From: an uncultured Blastocatellia bacterium
GTDB lineage: Bacteria > Acidobacteriota > Blastocatellia > Pyrinomonadales > Pyrinomonadaceae
Direction: 5' to 3'
Assembly (NCBI GenBank): GCA_946480785.1
Contig: CAMLLD010000028.1
Span: 5,247 to 69,246 of the forward strand
DNA length: 64,000 bases
Under the pieces are notes generated by a model that saw only the letters and a program-made list of their open reading frames with translations, did not search any database and was not told where the DNA came from. Below are positions 35,518 to 44,419 of the stretch, in pieces (position 1 is the stretch's first letter; every line of letters starts with the position of its first letter). The position numbers were made by a program, and so were the translations under genes.

Positions 35518-35582
35518 TTGTGCTCTTTTGTCGCTGCGGCCGAGCGCGCAAACTAATTGACGAACCGCCCGAAAGTCGTAGA

Positions 35583-35930
35583 ATGGCGCGCATACGGCGG
35601 TTTGTCTCGATGAAACAGTGGCATAAGAAATACAAGGCTTGGCAGGCTCGAAGACAGGTGCGTTTCCTGGCCCACTGGGAGCGCACCCGAGCGAAAGGGA
35701 AGGCGCGGTATGTTTGGGATGGGGCTTGGCATTACTGCGTGATAGTAATTCCTCTCACGGCCTACATGCGCTACTTCTTCGAGGGGACCATGCAGTCGTG
35801 GCAGTCTGCAAACTTCTGGGGCGAAGCCATACGCTATTTTCTAACTGGAGCCCTCGTCGCCTTCTTTAGCTGGGGCAGCATGGAATGCGAGTACAACAAG
35901 GTACGCCGTGGCTATGGCACTCGGCACTAA
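35583..35930 (+). CDS. Small membrane protein
   Basis: 115 residues from the ATG at 35583 (alternatives at 35610 or upstream at 35400; no strong ribosome binding site at any). A basic N-terminus (MARIRRFVSMKQWHKKYKAW) is followed by two hydrophobic segments, WHYCVIVIPLTAYMRYFF and YFLTGALVAFFSW. Family not recognised. It ends 11 bases before the PEP-CTERM gene. Confidence 0.5.
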   Translation: MARIRRFVSMKQWHKKYKAWQARRQVRFLAHWERTRAKGKARYVWDGAWHYCVIVIPLTAYMRYFFEGTMQSWQSANFWGEAIRYFLTGALVAFFSWGSMECEYNKVRRGYGTRH

Positions 35931-35941
35931 GGAAAAGAATT

Positions 35942-36478
35942 ATGCGGACACCTCGCAAAAGTAGTCGCATCGCGCTTTCCGTTTTGGGCCTGCTCGTAAC
36001 GATGTTCATGTTTGCCGCAGAGGCACAAGCTGATCCGATTACCAGCACCATCACCGATCCATTCCGATCCAATTTAGTGAGCGGTAGTTATCTCTTTCAA
36101 GGAACGCTCACGAACAACACATCATCGTCGCTTCAGATCACTCTCGCCACTTCAGGCAGCGGCGGAGGAGCGGGTGATGTTTTATTCACTAACCTGCTGT
36201 CGCTACCGTTAACTCTGCAGCCATTTCAAAGCATAAACGCAACGCTCTTCCGTATCGACATTGACACCAGTTCTTTAGGTTCGCAGGGCACCATTCCGTT
36301 CATACAGGGCTCATACACAGTTTTCTCAGGCAATGTACAACAAGGGTTTCAGATCTTAGGGCAAGCTCCCTTCATCGCCTCCACCACCTCGATCACCCCC
36401 GAGCCAACCGCGCTTGCACTACTTGCCACAGGATTGATAGGCGTAGCGGCAAGCTTCCGCCGTCGCCACCACAAATGA
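35942..36478 (+). CDS. PEP-CTERM sorting-domain protein
   Basis: 178 residues from the ATG at 35942 (AAGGAAAAGAATT upstream). Signal peptide ends AEAQA. The centre is beta-rich, and the C-terminus is a PEP-CTERM tag: TPEPTALALLATGLIGVAA followed by FRRRHHK. Proteins so tagged are processed by an exosortase and sent to the surface or extracellular matrix; no exosortase gene is in the window. The stop overlaps the next gene's ATG (ATGA), so the pair is coupled. Confidence 0.88.
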   Translation: MRTPRKSSRIALSVLGLLVTMFMFAAEAQADPITSTITDPFRSNLVSGSYLFQGTLTNNTSSSLQITLATSGSGGGAGDVLFTNLLSLPLTLQPFQSINATLFRIDIDTSSLGSQGTIPFIQGSYTVFSGNVQQGFQILGQAPFIASTTSITPEPTALALLATGLIGVAASFRRRHHK

Positions 36479-38364
36479 TTTCAAGCGGCCCGCGTTGTAC
36501 CAAGCCAGGTTTGCTGTCCAAAAGTCTTTTGTTGGGAATGTTGTTGTTGGTTACGTGTGTGGCAGCGGGCCAGGAAACGCCGCTTACAGCGGAAGTAATC
36601 GTGAGTCGCATGGCGGAAGCGCTGGGCGGGCCGGAGAAGTTGCGCCAGGTTGAGAATATCTACATGCACGGCAAGGTTGACGTCGCCGGGCTGAGTGGAA
36701 GCGTTGACGACTGGCAAACTGCTAGCGGTCAGCATAAACAGATCGTCGATCTCGGTGACGTTTACAAGCAGACCACGATCTTCGACGGAACGCGCGGTTG
36801 GATCATGGACCGCAACAACCAAATCAGTGACCTCGCAGGCCTTTCGCTCGAGAAGGAGATCCTTTCAAGTTATCTCGGTAGTTTTTCGTATCTCGTTCCC
36901 GGCAGACTTCCAGGCAAAGTAACTTCAGCCGGTGAAGATCCGGCGAAGAAATACTATCTGCTTCGCATCAAGCCGCAAGGTGGTAGTGAAGCCACTTTCT
37001 TCATCGACAAGAAAACCTTTCTGCCGTTCAGCATGGAGGCGTTGAGTAAGGACGGGACCACCACGACCTATTTCGAAGACTGGCGTGAGTTGAACGGCGT
37101 CAAGATGCCTTTTCGCTTTCGTCAGGTCGAACCGAACCCGATCAACAACGCGGTGGTCCAACAGGAGTCGATACAGTTCAACACCTCGATCACCGCCAAT
37201 ATCTTCACGCGCCCGACGCCGGCGACTCCGGATTTCCGTTTCACAATCGGTCAACGATCCGCACGCATGCCGATCGATCGACTTGGCAATGGGATCTTTG
37301 TGCAAGCACGGATCAATAACTCTCAGCCACTCTGGTTCGGCATAGACACTGGCGCCAGTGCCACCGTCATAGATGCGCGGCGTGCCCGCGCGCTCGGTCT
37401 GAAATCCGCTGGTAACATCGCCGCGAGCGCGACCGGCGGGAGTGCGCAAGTGCAGTTTACGAAGGGCGTGAATTTCACGTTGCCCGGCGTGAAGCTGATG
37501 AACCAGAGCGTTGTCTCGATTCCGTTTCGTAAAGAGCTCGAGTTTAGACCGAACTTCGCAGGCATACTCGGTTACGATTTCATCAGTCGCTTCGTGATGG
37601 AGATCGACTTCCTCAACAAGACGCTCACCCTTTACGACGCGAAAACATACGAGTACGCGGGCTCAGGCAAACGAGTGCCGATCACTGTTGAGGGCACGCC
37701 TTTCGTCCAGGCGGAAGTGAAGACGAGCGGACACGATCCGGTGTCGGGCCGGTTTGAGATTGATACCGGCTACGACGGGGCGATGACTCTCTATCAGCCG
37801 TTTGTGAAAGCCCACCCGGGTTTGGAGCCGCCGGCCGCAGCAGAGCAGGGAACCAGACAGGGCCTGGGTACGTCAGCGCAAAGTTTCAGAGCTCGAGTTG
37901 AACGCTTCAGCTTCGCAGACTTTTCTTTTGCGGATGTAGTGACTGACTTCACTGTTGGCGAAGAAGGCGCCGGCGGAGACAGAGACGTTGCGGGATTAAT
38001 CGGCAACGAGATTTTCAGTCGGTTCAAGGTCATCTTCGACTACTCACGTCAGGAAATGATTCTTGAACCGAACGCGCATGTTTCCGATCCATTCGGCGTG
38101 AACGTAAGCGGTCTCGAGTTGGAATTGAAGACAAAGCCGCGGCGAGTGATCGTAGTGGCGGACGTCAAGGAAGAGTCTGCGGCGGCGGGTGCTGGGATCA
38201 AGACCGGCGACCAACTCATTGCGATCGATAAGCAGTCCACCAGCTCGCTCAGCGTCGAGCAGCTCGACAAGTTGCTGCAACAGGAGGAGCGCGAGTTTGT
38301 GCTCACAATCAAGCGTGGTCCAAGAGTTCTAAACATCAAGCTCAAAACCAAAAAGCGAATCTAA
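36475..38364 (+). CDS. Exported retropepsin-like aspartyl protease with PDZ domain
   Basis: 629 residues. Signal peptide LLLGMLLLVTCVAAGQ. An N-terminal LolA/outer-membrane-lipoprotein-sorting-like part spans about 35-235 (VIVSRMAEALGGPEKL). Then come two retropepsin halves: FGIDTGASATVID near 285-297 and GRFEIDTGYDGAMTLY near 425-440, each with a catalytic D-T-G. A C-terminal PDZ has AAAGAGIKTGDQLIAIDK. It is translationally coupled to the PEP-CTERM protein, which might be its substrate or partner (inference). Confidence 0.82.
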   Translation: MISSGPRCTKPGLLSKSLLLGMLLLVTCVAAGQETPLTAEVIVSRMAEALGGPEKLRQVENIYMHGKVDVAGLSGSVDDWQTASGQHKQIVDLGDVYKQTTIFDGTRGWIMDRNNQISDLAGLSLEKEILSSYLGSFSYLVPGRLPGKVTSAGEDPAKKYYLLRIKPQGGSEATFFIDKKTFLPFSMEALSKDGTTTTYFEDWRELNGVKMPFRFRQVEPNPINNAVVQQESIQFNTSITANIFTRPTPATPDFRFTIGQRSARMPIDRLGNGIFVQARINNSQPLWFGIDTGASATVIDARRARALGLKSAGNIAASATGGSAQVQFTKGVNFTLPGVKLMNQSVVSIPFRKELEFRPNFAGILGYDFISRFVMEIDFLNKTLTLYDAKTYEYAGSGKRVPITVEGTPFVQAEVKTSGHDPVSGRFEIDTGYDGAMTLYQPFVKAHPGLEPPAAAEQGTRQGLGTSAQSFRARVERFSFADFSFADVVTDFTVGEEGAGGDRDVAGLIGNEIFSRFKVIFDYSRQEMILEPNAHVSDPFGVNVSGLELELKTKPRRVIVVADVKEESAAAGAGIKTGDQLIAIDKQSTSSLSVEQLDKLLQQEEREFVLTIKRGPRVLNIKLKTKKRI

Positions 38365-38494
38365 CCCGCGACAACAAAGACGGCGTTACACTCGGCTGCC
38401 TAAACCTTGACTTCTTCACGTTGTCTAAACTATCGTTCCGCCGCTTTACCAAACCTGATCCTCATTCAGTTGTAGAAACCCTCGGAGACTCACA

Positions 38495-39634
38495 ATGACA
38501 ATCAAAATGTATGGCCAATGGGAATACTATCCAGGCAACGAGCTCTATTCGCTCGCGATGCCTGACTACTATTCCACGTACCTTTCCTACACGATCGATT
38601 TTACCTGTCACCCAAACACCGGGCTGCAAATCACGGGCGCGTTTCCACAGGCACGCTACATGAGCTTCAACGTCTACGCTACCTCCGCTGGAACGTCGCT
38701 CGGCGCGCTGACAGATTTTCAAATTACGACTCCTGATGACAGCGCAGACAATCCATTCATCGCTGGTAACAACGCGGCGCCTGGCGGTCAGTACGTCGTA
38801 AAAGTTGAACCCATACAAGCCGACAGTCCCACTGATCCGAATACACTTTATTTCGACCCTCAACAATTAACGAACGGGAAGTTGACCGTGGTCATACGCT
38901 ACTACGTGCCGCAGCCGGACAATTTCGGCGGCATGAATCCACCGGAGGTCGCTGTCTATCACATAGCAGATGGCCGTCCTGTTACTCCCACGCCGGCGGG
39001 CGTTGAGACCGACATGGATGCAAACGTAAAGACGTTTGCAGAGCGGCTCGCGCCGATCTTTTTGACGGCACGCGGCGAGCAGTTGCGTTTCTTTCACGCT
39101 GGTGGCGGCGGTCAATTCAATAACGCGGATAACATTTATCTGATTGCCGCAGTCAAAGACGTCGACTTTTCGAAAGACTGCGTAGTGATAAGAGTAAAAG
39201 CTCCAGCGTTTCCGCAGTCTAATCAGCAGTTGGACCAGGTGCCGGTTCGTTATTGGTCGTTCAATCAGGGTAACCCGAATACCTCGACGCCCATAGGCAT
39301 GGCAGACCATCAATTTCAGCCGGCGTGGGATGGCTACGTGTATATCGTCATGGGTAACGAGTCTTTGAAAGCAGCGGCGGAAAAGAATGGTTACAACTAC
39401 ATGCCGTGGTTGGTACACGACCCACGGAAAGGCGTCGTCCTCTATCGCAACATGCTGACGATTCCGCAATACAGAGGTTCGATTGCACGGGTGCCCCAAA
39501 TGCCGAACCCACCCTGGAAGCCGGGCCAACTCGATCAATACGAGGCATCACTCTTCATCGGCGAGTACGCTCCATCCGGCAAGATCGTTTCGAACAAGAT
39601 GTTCATCGAATCAGCGCGGAGTGTTTTTCAGTAA
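38495..39634 (+). CDS. Hypothetical protein, 379 residues, with a copied fragment at 42.96 kb
   Basis: No signal peptide. The start follows GGAGACTCACA. It has strand-like motifs such as QARYMSFNVYATSAG and a conserved-looking C-terminal part (WDGYVYIVMGNESLKAAAEK). The phrase on N-terminal dress, MSFNVY, is reminiscent of DUF1214/DUF1254 proteins, but I cannot confirm a family. About 100 bases encoding that C-terminal motif recur in inverted orientation at 42963-43062, and a transposase scar starts one base after its stop codon. Confidence 0.65.
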   Translation: MTIKMYGQWEYYPGNELYSLAMPDYYSTYLSYTIDFTCHPNTGLQITGAFPQARYMSFNVYATSAGTSLGALTDFQITTPDDSADNPFIAGNNAAPGGQYVVKVEPIQADSPTDPNTLYFDPQQLTNGKLTVVIRYYVPQPDNFGGMNPPEVAVYHIADGRPVTPTPAGVETDMDANVKTFAERLAPIFLTARGEQLRFFHAGGGGQFNNADNIYLIAAVKDVDFSKDCVVIRVKAPAFPQSNQQLDQVPVRYWSFNQGNPNTSTPIGMADHQFQPAWDGYVYIVMGNESLKAAAEKNGYNYMPWLVHDPRKGVVLYRNMLTIPQYRGSIARVPQMPNPPWKPGQLDQYEASLFIGEYAPSGKIVSNKMFIESARSVFQ

Positions 39635-39673
39635 CATAACTTGTGCGTGGTGATTCAGTCTATACACGAATAA
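39635..39673 (+). pseudogene. Transposase C-terminal scar
   Basis: 13 codons reading HNLCVVIQSIHE then stop. The same words end the broken transposase at 42151-42523 (HNLCVVIQSIHELG). It begins immediately after the stop codon of the preceding gene, so it marks an insertion-sequence remnant. Confidence 0.6.
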
Positions 39674-39884
39674 ACATTACGCCAGAGTTTTTCAAACACT
39701 GCATAAACACGAAAGCGGCAAGTCATCTTACCCGTTCGCGTGATATTCTTTTTGCCTGCCGTGGCGCTGCATACCACCGCAAATCTTATCGTACCGAGAC
39801 TACCTTGCTGGTGCGCAAGGTTGCTGGCTGAATTTTACCTAAGCGGAGCACAACCAGCATGTCAGCCTTCGCCTGAAAGTCGAG

Positions 39885-40763
39885 TTGTCCGTGGCGAATA
39901 GCCATCAGCGAAGAAAAGAAAAACGAGCGCAGCAGACTGCTAATCGAGATCGGCTGTGGGTCATCGCGGAACACCCGCTTTTGTCAGGCGGTGCAGGGGC
40001 GATGGCAGCGATAGGCATAGGTGCGGAGTTGTCTGCAGCGCCGAAGCTTGCGGCATTGTGCTATATCGCAGCGTTAGCGCTCTTGGCTGTTGTGTTTCTT
40101 CGCGCCGATCTCTTTCGAGTTGCACATATAAAAGCTTGGACTATGTTAGTTGCAACGGCTACGTTGTTAATTGTGCTTTGGTTCACGATTCGTTCAGAGC
40201 CTCCGCCATCCGCGCGCGAAATCGCAAAGGCAATTGCCACAGAATTACCCGCGACTATCAGAGATCCAACTTTTGTCGATGCCAATGGCGAGGTGTGGAT
40301 AACACTGGGCGGCGCTGACTTAGGATTCGCCTTGTCAGATCTTGGCCCAAACGGTATACCCCTAAGACATATCGTTCCCGGTGATGATGAATTTCTACCG
40401 ATCCTTGTGAGCGTCAAACAAGGAAAGCTCTACGCAGATATGAGGCTTTCTGATTCGTCTTGCCAACCCGCTGTGGTGCTGCAAAGCAACAGAATTACAT
40501 TAAATCCCGGGAACTGGGATCGCAATATGAATGAGAGCGCATTGGAGGTCGTGGACGATAACTATAATCCGATGTTTCAGCTTGTATATCTCAGGCCGGG
40601 CCAGATAAAAATCAACGGGCTTTTTTGCACTCACACTCGAATCATTTACGCGAGTAATGATGGCCTCGTAATGAGACCGCGAAACGAGCCGATGCCGTTC
40701 TCGCTTCAAAGAATGTTTAAGTACCCCGCCGCCAAGTATCCAAGCATGCTGGAAAACGAATAG
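39885..40763 (+). CDS. Hypothetical membrane protein
   Basis: 292 residues from a TTG at 39885 (a GTG at 39891 is the alternative; neither has a strong ribosome binding site). Basic N-terminus HQRRKEKRAQQTANR, then membrane helices at about 38-70 and 84-102, then a soluble ~190-residue domain of strand-like character. No known motif recognised. Confidence 0.6.
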   Translation: MSVANSHQRRKEKRAQQTANRDRLWVIAEHPLLSGGAGAMAAIGIGAELSAAPKLAALCYIAALALLAVVFLRADLFRVAHIKAWTMLVATATLLIVLWFTIRSEPPPSAREIAKAIATELPATIRDPTFVDANGEVWITLGGADLGFALSDLGPNGIPLRHIVPGDDEFLPILVSVKQGKLYADMRLSDSSCQPAVVLQSNRITLNPGNWDRNMNESALEVVDDNYNPMFQLVYLRPGQIKINGLFCTHTRIIYASNDGLVMRPRNEPMPFSLQRMFKYPAAKYPSMLENE

Positions 40764-40864
40764 GTGAAATGACTTTGAGGCCGATATTGGACTATGAGGC
40801 AAGCCTAGATAACTAGGAACAACGCAACAACGGCTTGGCTCATAAGTGCCGATTTACCCGCTTT

Positions 40865-40880
40865 TGCCTCAAAAATCATT
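40865..40880. repeat. 16 bp inverted repeat, left arm
   Basis: TGCCTCAAAAATCATT. Its inverse, with one mismatch, lies at 41716-41731, so the pair brackets the broken protease gene. Confidence 0.6.
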
Positions 40881-40982
40881 TTGACGGCTTCTACGTCCTC
40901 GCGCTTTACGCGGTCAACCCGATTGAGGGGAAAGGGAAGAATTTAGAACTTCAGAGCTAGCTTCTTCAACGTTTCTTTTTCC

Positions 40983-41651
40983 TCAAGAGTAATCCAAAGT
41001 ACCTATAAATCGTTTCGCATAATCGTCTTCTGCTGCGTTTATAATTTTCGTCATTTCCTCGCTATTTATGATGCTCAGAACATCTTGAATTGGCGTTACC
41101 ATTGCAATCCCCGTATTCAATCGTTCGGTTTCTTCGCCCTCGTCCGCGACGGCTACATCATGCGCGCGCCGTTCCAAGTCCCAGTGTCCGCGTATCATTC
41201 CAAGAGAAATGTCTTTCGCTTAATCGTCATCCCACCAAGATCAATGCGCTTCTCAACCATGTTTGGACCAAGTCGCCAAAAATCCAAGTGAACGAAAACA
41301 GGGGAGCCACTAATGCCGCCAATTGATCGCAGCTCTACGAGGTAGACATTGCAAGTTCCCGGCAACTCATCATCAGCGTCTGTTACGAGCGGTTCATCTG
41401 GCATCGAAGCAATGATCCCTGTGCGCATAATCGGAGTGTTTCGCTCGTTGCCAAACTTCTTCGAGAAAAGCCCAATTGCAAACACGTCATCACCTATACC
41501 GATGCTTTCCTCGTGAACCCTTTTATCCGTAGCGAAGTTTTCAATACGCATATCAGCATCGCCGGGGCTAAAGCCCACATAAATATTTTGGGAAACCGCT
41601 CATGCGGTCGTCACAGTATAGACCGTTATGAAGGGATTTGTTTTTTTTCAT
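40983..41651 (-). pseudogene. Broken trypsin-like serine protease
   Basis: Two minus-strand frames make one protein. 41195-41578 reads GFSPGDADMRIENFATDKRV and ends ...RSIGGISGSPVFVH, the catalytic-Ser motif. 40983-41198, in another frame, continues RGHWDLERRAHDVAVADEGE...TGIAMVTPIQDVL, the usual C-terminal part. A frameshift lies near 41195-41200. Upstream, AVSQNIYV continues the N-terminus but a TGA interrupts it and the His/Asp part is missing. Clearly a decaying gene. Confidence 0.75.
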
Positions 41652-41715
41652 TGCGAACCTCCCATCTTGGAGGCCCACAAGACCTCATTGGTCAATCTGA
41701 TTGTTGAGTCAAACG

Positions 41716-41731
41716 AATCATTTTTGAGGCA
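41716..41731. repeat. 16 bp inverted repeat, right arm
   Basis: AATCATTTTTGAGGCA, inverse of the repeat at 40865-40880 with one mismatch. Confidence 0.6.
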
Positions 41732-41745
41732 GACTCGATTTGTGA

Positions 41746-41776
41746 GGCAAAGCCAGCGAAACCGGCTTTGCCTTTT
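41746..41776 (+). terminator. Perfect hairpin followed by T run
   Basis: GGCAAAGCC-AGCGAAACC-GGCTTTGCC-TTTT. 9 bp perfect stem. No plus-strand gene ends just before it, so it may be a relic terminator of the decayed region or an attenuator for the small genes that follow. Confidence 0.55.
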
Positions 41777-41787
41777 AGGTGAATAAA

Positions 41788-41886
41788 ATGGAACCTTCAT
41801 TTCTACAAGAAAATCATTTGACGATCGTGCGGTCTTTCGCGGAAATTGAGTTCACTAGTGATAGCCTTCCGCATGGAGGAACATGA
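41788..41886 (+). CDS. Possible 32-residue ORF coupled to the next gene
   Basis: ATG at 41788 after AGGTGA. Reads MEPSFLQENHLTIVRSFAEI, then EFTSDSLPHGGT, and its TGA overlaps the ATG of the 41883 gene (ATGA). It may be a leader peptide for coupled translation or a remnant of a longer gene. Confidence 0.4.
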   Translation: MEPSFLQENHLTIVRSFAEIEFTSDSLPHGGT

Positions 41887-42125
41887 GCATAGTAAAACGG
41901 GATGTCGGATTCTTCGTCCTGTCCTTATTGGCGGCAAGTTTGCTGACATTTTTTATGCCCAAGTGGCTGCGAGTTATGTCAAAGCGGCCGGAGCGAGTAG
42001 AAAGCCTCCGCACATGTGAGGTTGTGCTTAAGGAATGCCTTAACCAGTCGAAACCGGGCGACTGTGCGGACACATATGAGGACTGTGTGGATCAGGCTCT
42101 AGGCGCTCTCAGCGCGCTCTTGTGA
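41883..42125 (+). CDS. Small membrane-anchored protein with two C-x6-C pairs
   Basis: 80 residues after a strong GGAGG. One membrane helix (FFVLSLLAASLLTFFM) near 10-25, then a basic stretch and a short domain with four Cys: CEVVLKEC and CADTYEDC. The spacing suggests a helical hairpin with two disulfides or a metal site. Family not recognised. Confidence 0.6.
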   Translation: MSIVKRDVGFFVLSLLAASLLTFFMPKWLRVMSKRPERVESLRTCEVVLKECLNQSKPGDCADTYEDCVDQALGALSALL

Positions 42126-42150
42126 AAAGCCGCTTTTCGATTCCTAACTC

Positions 42151-42523
42151 GTGGACAGATTGGATCACACGCACAGGTACCTTGCAAGCTGGAGTGACGT
42201 TGTATTCGCTAGCGTGACGAAAATCTACAGCACGATCTCAGGCCGTCGGTTTTCAACCGATCTGCCCGATGCAAAGGCGCGTGGCTGCTTGGCCCATCTG
42301 CCGCACCATAACAGTGTGTTCAGGCATCTTGAATCGCCAGCGTTGACGCCTTACCCTTACGAGCTGATCACGTTAAGCGCCGCGCCGCTCAAGTCAATCG
42401 AAACAGACTTCGCCGTTGACAGCGCAAGTAAACGAGGCGTTGTGTAAGGTGCTTTGCCACAACCTATGCGTCGTGATTCAATCAATCCATGAGTTAGGGC
42501 TTGAAGCGGGTTTTAGCCAATGA
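42151..42523 (+). pseudogene. Transposase remnant with internal deletion
   Basis: The first part reads YSTISGRRFSTDLPDAKARG, then HNSVFRHLESPALTP and ...LKSIETDFAVDSA, typical of a DDE-type transposase N-terminal half. After a frameshift the text continues NEALCKVLCHNLCVVIQSIH and ELGLEAGFSQ then stop, the extreme C-terminus. The catalytic middle is missing. It cannot be mobile by itself. Confidence 0.7.
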
Positions 42524-42841
42524 AAGGGTTGTAGATGTGGTGGTAACTGAAGTCCAGTACGGGCAAATGTTAGAACGTCTTTTGGGCCGAATCGGCGCAG
42601 AGATTGGCGTCACATTCAGGCGCTATTCCTTAGCTGCGTGGGAGCAAGGCGAGTACAACTCCGGCGCTTGGACCTATGATTACGATAACGCCTTTCAGGT
42701 CACACTCTGTGTTTGGTTGGATCGACTCACAAAACGATTACGGAAGTCCTCAGCCCAACCCCAATTGTTTCAGCCGACGAGGAAGCGAGTTTTGAGGTGC
42801 GGCTAAAGGACGCCGCCGCTAACCTGAGCCACCCGCAACCC
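42524..42841. other. Region with an unsupported ORF
   Basis: A plus-strand frame ending at 42806 contains RRYSLAAWEQGEYNSGAWTY, which looks protein-like, but its start overlaps the transposase remnant and there is no ribosome binding site. Possibly another gene fragment in this decay zone. Confidence 0.3.
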
Positions 42842-43150
42842 TCAGACTAATTTTTGGGCAGAAACGATAGTTACAGTAATAATCACCATTAAAAAGGCAA
42901 ACCCCATAAAGACATAATCTCTATTATCGGACGCGAAGGGTACATTGTTCGTCCTAGCCAGCGGATCGCGTACCAACCAGGGCATGTAGTTATAACCATT
43001 CTTTTCCGCCGCAGCCTTTAAAGACTCGTTACCCATGACGATATAGACGTAGCCGTCCCACGAAGGCAGGCCTCTGTTCCCCCTGATTGTGAGCTGAGGG
43101 TGGGGTTCGTTATGAAGCAACTGGCACTGCTCACTCGAGCATATTCGCAA
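42842..43150 (-). pseudogene. Displaced fragment of the 38495 gene
   Basis: Within this minus-strand frame, 42963-43062 encodes WDGYVYIVMGNESLKAAAEK and then NGYNYMPWLV, the same residues as in the intact gene at 38495-39634, with only scattered third-position changes. What follows is unrelated: a C-terminal membrane helix, FMGFAFLMVIITVTIVSA. It is a chimera made by rearrangement and probably not functional. Confidence 0.6.
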
Positions 43151-43185
43151 ACACCTTAAGCTTCGCTGAGTGATGCGATCGCGCT

Positions 43186-44415
43186 CTACCTTTCAGCCTG
43201 TTGCTTAAGCACCCTGCTCTGCCTAAACCGTGCGGCTTTGAAGAGTCGCCCGGATAACGTGTAGATCCGTTCCGATTCCTTGGCGAGCAATGGCGCGAGA
43301 GTCGCCAGGATCAGGACATAGAGCGCGGCGAAGGGTTGTAGTAGAGGCGCAAGGCCGCCGGCTTGTGCGAGCTTCGCCACGATGATCGAGAATTCTCCGC
43401 GGCCGAGGAGTGTGAGGCCGACGTTGACTGACTTCGAGGCCGTCTGACCCGCCACTCGCCCGGCCAGTTGACCTGCCACAATCACTCCCACGAGCGACAG
43501 CAACGCGGCGCCCACCGAGAGCCAAACCGCTCCTCCCAACGCAAACGGATCAACCGTCAGACCAAAACCAAAAAAGAAGATCCCACCGAAGAAGTCACGG
43601 AACGGCACGACCAGTCGCTCGAGTCTCGCGCTGTGCTCTGTTTCACCGAGGATTAGTCCCAGCAACAACGCGCCGATCGCCTCCGCGACGTGAATCGTTT
43701 CGCCCAAACCCGCAAACAGAAACAACAGCGCAAACACGGCCATGACGAAGACTTCGTTTGACGAGATGCGCAGCAGTCGATTCAAGAGCGGCGTGGCCCA
43801 CCGTCCAATTACCAACAACCCAACAATGAATCCAAGCGCCAGTCCCGCCGACGACAACACACCACCAAACGATGTTGCGCCACTCAGAACAATTCCCGAC
43901 AACAACGACAAATAGACCGCGAGAAAAACGTCCTCATACATCGTGATGCCGAGGATGAGCTCCGACTCCGGATTCGCTGTCCGGCGGTAATCAAACAAAA
44001 TCTTGGCGACGATCGCGCTGGATGAAATCGTGGTAATGCCGGCGATCACCATTGTCTCTTTCACAGAAAATCCAGCGAGATATGCGTACAGCAATCCAAG
44101 CGTGAAGTTGATGACGATATAAATGGTCCCACCCACGAAAATTGAGCGGCCGGCCTGGATCAAGCGGCTGACGTTTGACTCCAGGCCGAGATAGAAAAGC
44201 AGAAAGAGGATGCCGACGCGCCCCATAAACTCAATCAACGGCGCCGTGCTGATAAAGCGAAAGTCGAAGACACTAAACTGCGGCGCGTGTGGGCCAACCA
44301 CCATACCGATCAAGATAAGGAACGGAACGTTAGACAGACGGAGTTTGGCCGCGAGCGACACGGCCGCAGCAATCAAGATCAGAGCAAGACCAATTTCGAG
44401 AATTTGATGGTCCAT
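43186..44415 (-). CDS. khtU: CPA2 family cation/H+ antiporter, KhtU-like
   Basis: 409 residues with about 12 membrane helices. It has the CPA2 features: LILIGMVVGPHAP, LGLESNVSRL, ISSSAIVAKIL and the extended GLILGETEHSARL. No C-terminal NAD-binding RCK domain is fused. The preceding gene, four bases upstream, encodes a separate TrkA-C regulatory subunit, the arrangement of Bacillus KhtT-KhtU, a K+/H+ antiporter. Likely acts in the inner membrane to expel K+ under stress. Confidence 0.85.
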   Translation of the reverse strand: MDHQILEIGLALILIAAAVSLAAKLRLSNVPFLILIGMVVGPHAPQFSVFDFRFISTAPLIEFMGRVGILFLLFYLGLESNVSRLIQAGRSIFVGGTIYIVINFTLGLLYAYLAGFSVKETMVIAGITTISSSAIVAKILFDYRRTANPESELILGITMYEDVFLAVYLSLLSGIVLSGATSFGGVLSSAGLALGFIVGLLVIGRWATPLLNRLLRISSNEVFVMAVFALLFLFAGLGETIHVAEAIGALLLGLILGETEHSARLERLVVPFRDFFGGIFFFGFGLTVDPFALGGAVWLSVGAALLSLVGVIVAGQLAGRVAGQTASKSVNVGLTLLGRGEFSIIVAKLAQAGGLAPLLQPFAALYVLILATLAPLLAKESERIYTLSGRLFKAARFRQSRVLKQQAER

Positions 44416-44419
44416 TCGT

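Noticed and set aside
36481..36822. 113-codon minus-strand frame
   Set aside because: Antisense shadow of the retropepsin-like gene.
42501..42806. 101-codon plus-strand frame
   Set aside because: Starts inside the transposase remnant without a ribosome binding site; could be a gene fragment but not supportable as a gene.
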